64,000 nt of DNA from JABDIP01 sp965227455 (GTDB lineage Bacteria; Pseudomonadota; Alphaproteobacteria; DSM-16000; Inquilinaceae): positions 868,001 to 932,000 of the forward strand of contig OZ245752.1 in the NCBI GenBank assembly GCA_965227455.1, given 5' to 3'. Positions 52,281-60,071 of the stretch are shown in pieces; the stretch's first letter is position 1, and the number at the start of each line of letters is the position of its first letter. Position numbers and translations under genes: made by a program. Under the pieces are notes generated by a model that worked only from the letters and a program-made list of their open reading frames with translations, did not search any database and had not been told where the DNA came from.

Positions 52281-53117
52281 ATGGCCACCGAGTCCGACGT
52301 CACCGGCCACTACAGCAGCGGCGACCTGATGGATCGACTGCGCGCGGCGCTGGCCGGGGACGGGGTCGATCCCGACCGGCCGACCATCGCCGAGCTGGCG
52401 CCGCACGACCAGTTCCATGGCCGCGGGCTGGAGGCGACGGAGGATCTGGCCGAGGGGCTCTCCATCTCCGAGGCCGACCATCTGATCGATGTCGGCAGCG
52501 GCATCGGCGGCCCGGCCCGCTATCTGGCCGACCGGTTCGGCTGTCGGGTGACCGGCATCGACCTGACGGCGGAGTTCTGCGCCGTGGCCCGGCAGTTGAC
52601 CGCGCTCCTGCAGCTGGACCACCTGGTCTCCTTCCACGAGGGCAGCGCCCTGTCGATGCCGTTCGAATCCGGTCGCTTCGACGGCGGCTATTCGATGAAC
52701 GTGTCGATGAACATCGCCGACAAGGACGGCTTCTACCGGGAGATCTACCGGGTGCTGAAACCGGGCGGTTGGCTGGTCCTGTCCGAGATCACCCAGGGGC
52801 CATCCGGCGCGGTGGAATACCCGACGCCCTGGGCGACCGACTCCGGATCCAGCTTCCTGGCGACGCCGGCGGCGACGGTGGAACGCCTGGAGGCGACCGG
52901 CTTCGTGGTCGAGGCGTTCCAGGACCGGCGCGATGCGTCCATGGCCTACGGCGCCCGGGTCCGCGAGATTGTCGAGAGCGGCGGCCGGTCGCCGCACAGG
53001 GCGGTCACACTGGTCCATGGGGAGGAGAGGGCGCAGATCATGGCCGCCAATGTCGCGCGGGCGGCCGCGGCCGATGCGATCGCACCGTTCGAGTTCCGAT
53101 GCCGCAAACGCGCATAG
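52281..53117 (+). CDS. SAM-dependent methyltransferase (class I)
   Basis: 278 residues. Motif I is HLIDVGSGIGGPARYLADRF, then VTGIDLTAEFCAVARQL, DGGYSMNVSMNIADKDGFYR and RVLKPGGWLVLSEITQGPSG. The N-terminal LAPHDQFHGRGLEATEDLAE resembles sarcosine/dimethylglycine- or tocopherol-type methyltransferases that accept small molecules. The acceptor cannot be named. It follows the small exported protein gene by three bases. Confidence 0.85.
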   Translation: MATESDVTGHYSSGDLMDRLRAALAGDGVDPDRPTIAELAPHDQFHGRGLEATEDLAEGLSISEADHLIDVGSGIGGPARYLADRFGCRVTGIDLTAEFCAVARQLTALLQLDHLVSFHEGSALSMPFESGRFDGGYSMNVSMNIADKDGFYREIYRVLKPGGWLVLSEITQGPSGAVEYPTPWATDSGSSFLATPAATVERLEATGFVVEAFQDRRDASMAYGARVREIVESGGRSPHRAVTLVHGEERAQIMAANVARAAAADAIAPFEFRCRKRA

Positions 53118-53184
53118 GCCGGCCATCGGTGCCGGTCCGCATCGCCAGATGCCGCCGAGGGCCTAATCGACGGGTTGAAGATCC

Positions 53185-54042
53185 ATGAGTGCGGACGAAG
53201 CAACGCTGCAGGATTGGGTGGGGCGATCGGAGTCCGTCCGCGACAGGATCGGTCTGGAGAGATGCCTCGCCCTGCAGTCGACATTGGATACCGGCGATGC
53301 GCCCCTGAGCGACGGCGATCCGCTGCTGCCGCTGTGGCACTGGCTCTATTTCTGGATCATCGCGCCACGCTCCATCCTGGGCCGGGACGGGCACCCGGAG
53401 CTCGGCGGCTTCCTGCCGCCGCTTGGCGTCGCGCGGCGGATGTGGGCCGGCAGCCGGGTGACGTTTCCCGGCACCCTGCGGATCGGCGACCAAGCGGAGC
53501 GCCGATCGACCATCACCGATGTCACGACCAAGCAGGGCCGCAGCGGCCGTCTCCACTTCGTCACGGCGCGGCACGAGATCCTGGGCCCGGACGGCGTCGC
53601 CATCGTCGACGAGCACGATATCGTCTACCGCGAAGGGCTGGCCGGGCAGGGCGCCATCCCGCCGGGGCAGGCCGCACCCGGCGATGCCGAGATCCGCGAA
53701 GAATTCGCGACCGATCCGACCCTGCTGTTCCGCTATTCCGCGCTGACCTTCAACGGCCATCGGATCCACTACGACCGCGACTACGCCACCGGGGTGGAAG
53801 GCTATCCCGGCCTCGTGGTGCATGGGCCGCTGCTGGCGACCCTGCTGGTCGGCCTGGCGGCACGGGCCCGACCGAATATCCCGCTGGCCCGTTTCGATTT
53901 TCGGGCGGTGCGGCCGGTGTTCGACCAGCAACCGTTCGTGCTCAGCGGGTCACCGAAGGGCGATGCCGCCATGGATCTGTGGATCGCCGATCACGAAGGT
54001 CACCTTGCCATGCAGGCGGGGGCCGAGTGGCGGGGCGGCTGA
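53185..54042 (+). CDS. MaoC/FAS1-like hydratase (mesaconyl-C4-CoA hydratase type)
   Basis: 285 residues forming two hot-dog folds. Motifs include LPLWHWLYFWIIAPRSILGR, GVARRMWAGSRVTFPG, STITDVTTKQGRSGRLHFVT, and the catalytic segment LTFNGHRIHYDRDYATGVEG with YPGLVVHGPLLATLL. This two-domain arrangement fits mesaconyl-C4-CoA hydratase/FAS1-like dehydratases, which hydrate an enoyl-CoA side chain. It stands after the methyltransferase gene with a 67-bp gap. Confidence 0.82.
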   Translation: MSADEATLQDWVGRSESVRDRIGLERCLALQSTLDTGDAPLSDGDPLLPLWHWLYFWIIAPRSILGRDGHPELGGFLPPLGVARRMWAGSRVTFPGTLRIGDQAERRSTITDVTTKQGRSGRLHFVTARHEILGPDGVAIVDEHDIVYREGLAGQGAIPPGQAAPGDAEIREEFATDPTLLFRYSALTFNGHRIHYDRDYATGVEGYPGLVVHGPLLATLLVGLAARARPNIPLARFDFRAVRPVFDQQPFVLSGSPKGDAAMDLWIADHEGHLAMQAGAEWRGG

Positions 54043-54100
54043 CGCGACGGTCGAGGCGTGTCCGGGCGTTGCCGACTAAGCCAGAACGGGCGCCTCAAGA

Positions 54101-54721
54101 TTACCCGGCCCGGCGTTCCGGATGTTCTTCGGTCACCGGTGCCATGCGGGCGACGCCGATCATCATCTCCAGCGCGATGCTGGCGCCGATCTCCGGCGGC
54201 AGGACCTGGCGGGTCTCGTTGATCAGGAAGGCGCAGGCGATCACCAGGGCGGTCGCCGATTTCTGGCTGTCCAGCCCGTGCGACTGGCAGATCTCCGCCA
54301 CCGCGCCCCGCAGGCGCGGGCAGGCATTGGGCGACCATTCCTGGGGATAGTGCTCGTGCGGCACGCTGAGCGGTGGGTAGGGGCCGCCTTCCATCGCCTG
54401 CTTGATGCGGGCGGTGATGTCCTCCAGCTCCGGGATCGCCGCCTCGTTGGCGCCGGCCTTCGCGGCACCCTGACGGATCACGCCGCACAGCCCGGTGGTG
54501 CCCAGAGGGTCGGTGCCGAACAGCAGCTGGCTCACCTTCTTGCTGGTAATGAAGCCGGAGGCCTTCGGGTTGCGCTCCATGGCCCGGAGCGCGAAATCCC
54601 CGGCCAGCGCACCGGCCGCGCCGATGACCGTTTCGGCGTGCACGCCATGGTCGGTTTTATAGGATCGAACCAGCAGCCGGGTCAGCTCGGCCCCGGCCCG
54701 CATGGTGGTATCGGCACTCAT
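54101..54721 (-). CDS. Hypothetical protein, 206 residues
   Basis: The start at 54721 (MSADTTMRAGAELTRLLVRS) is preferred over an upstream GC-rich extension. The protein is helical and soluble: GVHAETVIGAAGALAGDFAL, ERNPKASGFITSKKVSQLLF, CPRLRGAVAEICQSHGLDSQ and KSATALVIACAFLINETRQV. Regular composition supports a real gene; I do not recognise the family. It is convergent with the hydratase gene. Confidence 0.6.
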   Translation of the reverse strand: MSADTTMRAGAELTRLLVRSYKTDHGVHAETVIGAAGALAGDFALRAMERNPKASGFITSKKVSQLLFGTDPLGTTGLCGVIRQGAAKAGANEAAIPELEDITARIKQAMEGGPYPPLSVPHEHYPQEWSPNACPRLRGAVAEICQSHGLDSQKSATALVIACAFLINETRQVLPPEIGASIALEMMIGVARMAPVTEEHPERRAG

Positions 54722-55143
54722 CCGCAAATCCGCAATCTGTTCCGCTGCGTCGCCAACGCGACGCGGGCGCGGCACCCCAATGTCCCGGCATCGCCCTGGA
54801 AGTCAACCGGAATCGGCGGGCAGGAAATCGGTCAGGAACGGGCGATGGCCGTCATTGGCCCGGCTCTAGGAACCACGAACGTCGGTGCGACGATCCGTTT
54901 TCGAATTGTGGCTTGGTCACCCGTCGGTGGCTTTGCGTCTGCACGATCGGAGGCACACGCCTCCTTGAGTTCACGATCCTCTGCAGGCGATTCCGGCGCA
55001 CCGACGTGCCTGCGCCATTGCAGGATTCAGCTCAATCGCAATCAATCCTTGCCGTATTCGTAAACGGGGCGTGTGCCCTACCGATAGTTGAACTTCTTGC
55101 TCTGCTTGCTATAGAGTCTATGGTCGCATTCTGGAGGCCTGCC
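54722..55143. other. Intergenic region before the membrane/TPR cassette
   Basis: The stretch contains the left copy of a 21-bp direct repeat and should hold promoters for the divergent genes on both sides. No frame with coding character is seen, although one plus-strand frame is open from 54913. Confidence 0.5.
54787..54807 (+). repeat. Direct repeat, left copy (21 bp) flanking the membrane/TPR cassette
   Basis: GGCATCGCCCTGGAAGTCAA with a following C is repeated exactly at 57874-57894, about 3.1 kb away in the same direction. Similarity goes on for about 10 bases (CGGAATCGGC against GGGAACCGGC). The copies bracket the two-gene cassette. Confidence 0.75.
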
Positions 55144-55539
55144 ATGACTGATGTGTGGTCGTTTATTGGCGACGATAGCAATCGTGCAGTCCTGACATGG
55201 CTGGGCAGTGGCCTGGTGATCGTCGCCGGTGGCGCATGGTCCGTACTCAGGTATTTCGTCAAGGCGGATGGGGGTCGCCCCGAGCCGGCGCGGGTCGATG
55301 AAGTCCGAGGCGATCGTGGTAGCATCGCCGCTGGCCGCGACGTGACGATTACGACGATCCATGGCCCATCCCGATCAAGCTTGATCTTTCTCGCGCTTGT
55401 GATCGCCGGGACCATTGCACTCGCCGCGGGGCTCTTCGGCGATCGGATAACGGCGACTCTAGGCGTCGCAACAGGTGGCAACGTCGAAGACTCTACGATC
55501 ATCATCGATGGCGACGGAACGAACAGTCTAGATCGATGA
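55144..55539 (+). CDS. Small two-helix membrane protein of the TPR cassette
   Basis: 131 residues; GGAGG precedes the ATG by six bases. Two membrane helices (VLTWLGSGLVIVAGGAWSVL and SLIFLALVIAGTIALAAGLF) hold a loop with RGDRGSIAAGRDVTITTIHG, and the C-terminal tail has FGDRITATLGVATGGNVEDS, then TIII. The AAGRDV..T..I pattern resembles short beta-solenoid steps. The next gene overlaps by 4 bp (ATGA) and carries a like motif, so the two products probably act together at the membrane. Function unknown. Confidence 0.7.
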   Translation: MTDVWSFIGDDSNRAVLTWLGSGLVIVAGGAWSVLRYFVKADGGRPEPARVDEVRGDRGSIAAGRDVTITTIHGPSRSSLIFLALVIAGTIALAAGLFGDRITATLGVATGGNVEDSTIIIDGDGTNSLDR

Positions 55540-57728
55540 CGACGCGACAACTGCTTCGCGGCATCCTTGTATTCACATTCCTGGCTACCGGGCTCCACCT
55601 GCCCAGTTCTGCCCAAGTCCTGGGAGACCGAATTGACGCTAACTGCGGCGTGGCCGCTGGCGATGACATCACCGACAGCACGGTGACGGTCGTCTGCGGT
55701 ATGCCGTACGAGATGGTTGCGGAACTGGTACGCCTTGCCGCCTCAACCGATGCGGGCGACCGGTCGGTTTTGTTGGCAAGACTCGACGCGCTGGTCCCAG
55801 ACTCAAGCCGTTACCGCGTCGCTGCGATTGCCAGTTTCCTGGAGATCCTTGGCGAGGCCCGCATTGAGCCGAGCCAACTGCCCGACCGATTTGCGCAGAT
55901 GGCGGAGGAGCATCGCATCCTCCTGCAAGAGGTCCGAAGCCTTACGGTCGATGATCCGGACGTTCAGGCGCTGCGTGATCGAGCCGTTGCTGCCATCGAG
56001 CTCGCCGATCACGACGCCGCACGCGCAATGTTGGAAGCTGCACGCGGCATCGTTCGCGCCAAACGCGAGTCGCTCACGCGAGTGCTTGCAGAGCAGTTGC
56101 GGGAAGAGGCCGCGCTTGTCAGCGAACAAGCGAGGCTCGAATCTTCACGTCTATCCTTTGCCGAGGCGGCCCGACTGTTCGAGGAAGCGGCCGAACTTCT
56201 CCCGATCAACGAGAGAGCCGGACGCTGGAGCTATCTGATCAAGGCGAGTTTGGCTTGGTTCGACCTTGGCGACGAGTTCGGCGACAATGCGGCGCTCCGT
56301 CGCGCTATTGACACCTACCAAGTTGCGCTGAGCCTTGCCCCACGACAGGAGCAGCCAGCCGACTGGGCAGTGACCCAGAACAACCTCGGCAACGCATTTC
56401 AGACGCTAGGCGCGCGGGAGAGCGGCCGAGCCGGGTTCGAGCAGGCCGTCGCCGCCTACCGGGCGGCGCTAGAGGAATTGACACGCGAGAGCGCGCCTTT
56501 GGATTGGGCGATGGTCCAGCATAATCTCGGCGGCGCGCTCTGGGCCCTGGGGCAGCAAGAGGGCGGCACCGCCCGGCTTGAAGGGGCAGTCGCGGCATAC
56601 CGCGCGGCTCTCGAGGAGCGCGGCCGCGATCATGTGCCGCTCGACTGGGCGGCGACCCAGGACAATCTCGGCGTCGCCCTGCAATCCCTGGGCGTGCGAA
56701 AGAGCGGCAGTACACTGATCGAGGACGCTATCGCCGCCCACCGGGCAGCTCTTGAGGAGCGGACTCGCGAGCGCGTCCCGCTCGATTGGGCAACGACCCA
56801 GCACAACCTGGGCAGCGCCCTTCAGGCTTTGGGAAGGTGGGAAAGCGATGCCACTTTGCTTGAGGAAGCCGTCGGCGCCTTCCGTGCCGCGCTTGAGGAA
56901 AGAACTCGCGAGCGAGTCCCGCTCGACTGGGCGATGACCCAGAACAATCTCGGCAACGCGCTCTGGACTCTGGGCGAGCGGGAGAGCGGCACGACCAGGC
57001 TTGAGGAGGCCGTCGCCGCATACCAGGCCGCCCTCGAGGAGCGGACTCGTGAGCGCGTGTCGTCCGACTGGGCAATGACGCAGAATAATCTCGGCAACGC
57101 CCTTCAAACCCTGGGCGTACGAGAAACTGGAACTGCCAGGCTCAAGGAGGCCGTTGCCGTCTACCGGGCGTTGCTGGAAGAATGGACGCGCGAGCGCGTC
57201 CCGCTCAATTGGGCGATGACACAGACCAATCTTGGCGCTGCCCTCCGGGCTCTGGGCGAACGAGAGGGTGACACCGCCCACCTCGAGGCGGCTATTGCTG
57301 CCCATCGGGCCGCTCTCGAGGAACTGACCCGCGAGCGCCTGCCGCTCGAATGGGCGGCGGTCCAGAACAACCTCGGCGACGCACTCAGGACCCTGGGTGC
57401 ACAGGAAAGCAGCGTTGCAAGGCTCGAGCAGGCCGTCGAAGCCTACCAGGCCGCGCTCGAGGAACGGCCCCGCGAGCGGAATTCGCTTGGCTGGGCATAT
57501 TCGAGCCACGGATTGGCGGACACGCTTGAAATCCTTGCAATTCGCACCGGCAACCCGGCCCACTTGGAATACGCGATTGAGCGCATGCAGGGCGCTATTG
57601 AGATCTATCGAGAAGGCGGGATCACCTACTGGCTGATGACGGCAAATGCGAGCCTTGTGCGGATGTCTGCCGCGCTTGCTGAAATACAGAGGCCCGGAGT
57701 GGCCGACAAGCGGCTGGATTGGCGATAG
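55536..57728 (+). CDS. Exported TPR-repeat protein of the membrane/TPR cassette
   Basis: 730 residues. A signal peptide (LLRGILVFTFLATGLHLPSS) is followed by LGDRIDANCGVAAGDDITDS, close to the tail motif of the small partner. Residues about 75-275 are a charged, coiled helical stretch (RESLTRVLAEQLREEAALVS and like). From residue 276 to about 651 there are eight to nine TPR-like units of exactly 47 residues with the core DWA.TQNNLG.AL..LG.RE, then G.A.LE.AV.AYRAALEE.T. It should be periplasmic, a scaffold for protein contacts. Its start overlaps the membrane partner. Base use is slightly less GC-rich than in neighbours. Confidence 0.8.
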   Translation: MTTRQLLRGILVFTFLATGLHLPSSAQVLGDRIDANCGVAAGDDITDSTVTVVCGMPYEMVAELVRLAASTDAGDRSVLLARLDALVPDSSRYRVAAIASFLEILGEARIEPSQLPDRFAQMAEEHRILLQEVRSLTVDDPDVQALRDRAVAAIELADHDAARAMLEAARGIVRAKRESLTRVLAEQLREEAALVSEQARLESSRLSFAEAARLFEEAAELLPINERAGRWSYLIKASLAWFDLGDEFGDNAALRRAIDTYQVALSLAPRQEQPADWAVTQNNLGNAFQTLGARESGRAGFEQAVAAYRAALEELTRESAPLDWAMVQHNLGGALWALGQQEGGTARLEGAVAAYRAALEERGRDHVPLDWAATQDNLGVALQSLGVRKSGSTLIEDAIAAHRAALEERTRERVPLDWATTQHNLGSALQALGRWESDATLLEEAVGAFRAALEERTRERVPLDWAMTQNNLGNALWTLGERESGTTRLEEAVAAYQAALEERTRERVSSDWAMTQNNLGNALQTLGVRETGTARLKEAVAVYRALLEEWTRERVPLNWAMTQTNLGAALRALGEREGDTAHLEAAIAAHRAALEELTRERLPLEWAAVQNNLGDALRTLGAQESSVARLEQAVEAYQAALEERPRERNSLGWAYSSHGLADTLEILAIRTGNPAHLEYAIERMQGAIEIYREGGITYWLMTANASLVRMSAALAEIQRPGVADKRLDWR
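56361..57488 (+). repeat. Eight tandem 141-bp repeats encoding TPR units
   Basis: The codon for the first residue of each D/N/E-W-A block lies at 56361, 56502, 56643, 56784, 56925, 57066, 57207 and 57348, with a ninth, weaker start at 57489. Spacing is exactly 141 bases each time, without one indel. Units differ by many base changes, so they are not a very recent expansion. Confidence 0.85.
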
Positions 57729-57801
57729 AACGCCAAACTCCCAGCCGCGCGACGTGACCACCTTCCAGCCGAGCGTCCATGATCTGCGTTGGCTCTTGGC
57801 C

Positions 57802-57842
57802 GCCGATGAGCCGGATGTCCCGCTCTTCGTGAAGGCCAGGAC
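57802..57842 (+). pseudogene. Fragment of a PEP mutase/isocitrate lyase-family gene
   Basis: These 41 bases match 58526-58566 of the intact downstream gene at 35 positions; translated, ADEPDVPLFVKART corresponds to ADEAGVPLFVNART. Both runs are in the same direction. The surrounding sequence shows no further family character, so this is a small degraded duplicate or a leftover of a rearrangement. Confidence 0.6.
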
Positions 57843-57873
57843 TATCCGTTCCTCACGCAGCGCGACCGCGACG

Positions 57874-57894
57874 GGCATCGCCCTGGAAGTCAAC
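57874..57894 (+). repeat. Direct repeat, right copy (21 bp) flanking the membrane/TPR cassette
   Basis: Exact copy of 54787-54807 in the same direction; see the left copy. It lies about 145 bp past the stop of the TPR gene and about 30 bp after the PEP mutase-like fragment. Confidence 0.75.
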
Positions 57895-58108
57895 GGGAAC
57901 CGGCTCTTGATGGCTTCCCCTCGGGCCCGGTGGCTTGCGGGCAGGACGTCTTCTCGGCGGGCGATTGGTCGGTTTCAGACCTGATTGAGAGGTTCGGCCT
58001 CGCCTATTGTGGGCCGGGTCGATAGACGTGGGTCAGGATGGAATCCCGGAATCGATGCGGTCGGCTTCCATGCCGCCGTGAGGCCTTCGCCCGAACAAAG
58101 GAACAACC

Positions 58109-58873
58109 ATGAGCCAAGCCGACAGAGCCCGGCAGTTCGCCGACCTTCACGTGCCGGGGTCGCCCCTGGTGCTGTACAACATCTGGGATGCCGGCGGCGC
58201 CAAGGCGATCGCCGAGGCCGGCGCCAAGGCGGTGGCGACCGGAAGCTGGTCGGTGGCGGCGGCCCAGGGTTATCCGGACGGCCAGGCGATCCCGCTGGAC
58301 CTGCATCTGGAGATCGTCTCGCGCATTGCCGCCACCGTCGGCGTTCCGGTCACCATGGATTTCGAGGGCGGCTATGCGGAGTCGCCGGACGGCGTCGCGG
58401 CCAACATTGCGAGGGTGATCGCCACCGGCGCCATCGGCATCAATTTCGAGGACCAGATCGTCGGTGGCGAGGGGCTTCATGCGCCGGAGGCCCAGTGCGA
58501 GCGGATCGCCGCGGTGCGCCGGGTCGCAGATGAGGCGGGCGTACCGCTCTTCGTGAATGCCAGGACAGATTTGTTTCTGAAGGAAAAGGATCGCGCTCGG
58601 CATGGGGACCTGGTGCCCGCGGCCATCGAGCGCGGCGCGGCGTATGCGGAGTCTGGCGGCAGCGGTTTCTTCGTTCCCGGTCTCGTCGATCCGGATCTCA
58701 TTGGCGCGGTCTGCGAGGCCTCATCGCTGCCCGTCAACGTGATGATGCGCGGCACGCCCGCCATAGACGTCCTGGCCGGCCTCGGGGTCGCCCGGATCAG
58801 CTATGGCCCGGGGCCGTATGTCCAGGCCATTGCAGACCTGTCCGAGCGATTTGCGGCGATCGGTGGCGCGTGA
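58109..58873 (+). CDS. Isocitrate lyase/PEP mutase-family enzyme
   Basis: 254 residues: LVLYNIWDAGGAKAIAEAGA, then VATGSWSVAAAQGYPDG, VPVTMDFEGGYAESPDGVAA, IGINFEDQIVGGEGLHAPEA and ADEAGVPLFVNARTDLFLKE, then NVMMRGTPAIDVLAGLGVAR and ISYGPGPY. Metal-binding acids occur in DFEGGY and NFEDQ. Members cleave or make C-C or P-C bonds (methylisocitrate lyase, oxaloacetate hydrolase, PEP mutase); this one belongs to the short branch without the KKCGH lyase motif, and its substrate is unknown. GGAAC precedes the ATG. Confidence 0.87.
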   Translation: MSQADRARQFADLHVPGSPLVLYNIWDAGGAKAIAEAGAKAVATGSWSVAAAQGYPDGQAIPLDLHLEIVSRIAATVGVPVTMDFEGGYAESPDGVAANIARVIATGAIGINFEDQIVGGEGLHAPEAQCERIAAVRRVADEAGVPLFVNARTDLFLKEKDRARHGDLVPAAIERGAAYAESGGSGFFVPGLVDPDLIGAVCEASSLPVNVMMRGTPAIDVLAGLGVARISYGPGPYVQAIADLSERFAAIGGA

Positions 58874-59069
58874 CGCCAGCGGCCCGGGCCGTCTCGCATT
58901 CGGCTGCGATCCGTCTTGGATCGAAGGGCAGGTCGGCCAGTTCGGTCTGGGACATCCTTTGCAGATCGGGATGAGCCAGCGGATCGCTGCTCCACGCCCG
59001 ACTGTCGTGAGCGCGCGCAGACCGGTGCCCGATCAGGGGTCGGATAATGGATTTCAGTAGATTTAGCAT
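58797..59069 (-). CDS. Small DUF1127-like protein
   Basis: 90 residues; the middle part reads SSDPLAHPDLQRMSQTELAD, then LPFDP, like DUF1127 peptides (LQ.MS..ELADL..) that in alphaproteobacteria bind RNA or modulate phosphate and carbon responses. The last 25 residues overlap the end of the PEP mutase-family gene on the other strand, so the true end or start may differ. It is divergent from the LysR gene. The ribosome site is weak. Confidence 0.5.
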   Translation of the reverse strand: MLNLLKSIIRPLIGHRSARAHDSRAWSSDPLAHPDLQRMSQTELADLPFDPRRIAAECETARAAGVTRHRSPQIARTGLQWPGHTAPGHS

Positions 59070-59140
59070 GGCTACATCATATTCATATGAACTAACAGAA
59101 AAGGATCGATAATCCCTGTGGGCTGCTTTAGTTTTTCTAT

Positions 59141-60058
59141 ATGCGAAACCTGAACCGCACGAGCCTGGGCGGATTGCGGGCGATCGAGGCGGCGGGGCGC
59201 CTGGGAAGCCTGCGCGCGGCGGCGGCCGAGATCGGCGTCACCGTCGGCGCGGTCAGCCAGCAGATCCAGAAGGCCGAGCAGCAGCTAGGCCGGGTGCTGT
59301 TCGAACGGCTGCCGAAGGGCCTGACGCTGACGCCACAGGGCGAGGCCGTCCTGCGCCACCTGACCACCGGCATGTCGGAGCTCTCAGCCGCCGTCGCCCT
59401 GGCCGAGCGCCGCAGCGAGGACACGCTGACCGTATCCGTGGCGCCGGTCTTCGCCGGCAAATGGCTGGTCTGGCGCCTGAACGATTTCCACGAGCGCCAC
59501 CCGGATATCCGCATCCGGGTCGACGCGGCGATGCCTCTGGTGGATCCCAATACCTCGGATGTCGATGTCTGCATCCGGGTCGGCAAAGGCCAATGGCCGG
59601 ATGTCGACGCCGAACGGCTTGTCGACCAGCGGGTCTTCCCGGTCTGCAGCCCGGAGCTGGCCCGGCAGCTGAAGACTCCGAAGGATCTGAGCCGGGTTCC
59701 GATCATCCGGGATGCGGGCCAGGTCTACAGCTGGAACATCTGGCTCGGGCCGAACGGGCTGGACGAGGCCATGCTCGGCGACGGGCCGATCTTCTCCGAC
59801 GGCTCGCTCTGCCTGGATGCCGCCATCGCCGGGCAGGGGGTCTTCCTGGCCTGGGAGATGCTGGCCGCCGACGCCCTGAGGATGGGGCGCTTGACGGCCC
59901 CGTTTCCGGGCCGTCACCCCACCGGCTACGCCCATTGGTTCGTGGTCGGAAAGCGTCTGCCGAAATCCCGCAGCGTGCGCGATTTCGAAGCCTGGCTGCG
60001 CGGCCAGCTGGACGAATCCCTGAAGGCCGCGCGGCCGGCCGGCGATGCCGGCGGCTGA
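59141..60058 (+). CDS. LysR-family transcriptional regulator (GcvA-like)
   Basis: 305 residues. The winged helix is SLGGLRAIEAAGRLGSLRAA, AAEIGVTVGAVSQQIQKAEQ, then QLGRVLFERLPKGLTLTPQG. The effector domain has LTVSVAPVFAGKWLVWRLND, FHERHPDIRIRVDA, DVDVCIRVGKGQWPDVDAER and GQGVFLAWEMLAADALRMGR. The GcvA/TrpI-like branch usually activates a divergent or neighbouring gene; here the DUF1127-like gene is divergent and the PEP mutase-family gene lies just behind it. No strong ribosome site is seen. Confidence 0.88.
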   Translation: MRNLNRTSLGGLRAIEAAGRLGSLRAAAAEIGVTVGAVSQQIQKAEQQLGRVLFERLPKGLTLTPQGEAVLRHLTTGMSELSAAVALAERRSEDTLTVSVAPVFAGKWLVWRLNDFHERHPDIRIRVDAAMPLVDPNTSDVDVCIRVGKGQWPDVDAERLVDQRVFPVCSPELARQLKTPKDLSRVPIIRDAGQVYSWNIWLGPNGLDEAMLGDGPIFSDGSLCLDAAIAGQGVFLAWEMLAADALRMGRLTAPFPGRHPTGYAHWFVVGKRLPKSRSVRDFEAWLRGQLDESLKAARPAGDAGG

Positions 60059-60071
60059 TCCGGTCCGACCG

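Larger units (their letters stand above)
57729..58108 (+). other. Intergenic region with decayed gene fragment
   Basis: No intact gene. The stretch holds a fragment resembling the next gene (57802-57842) and the right copy of the 21-bp direct repeat, and must carry the promoter of the PEP mutase-family gene. Confidence 0.5.

Noticed and set aside
57646..57984. A 112-codon plus-strand frame after the TPR gene
   Set aside because: Only the 57802-57842 part resembles a known gene; the rest has no coding character and the start lies inside the TPR gene.
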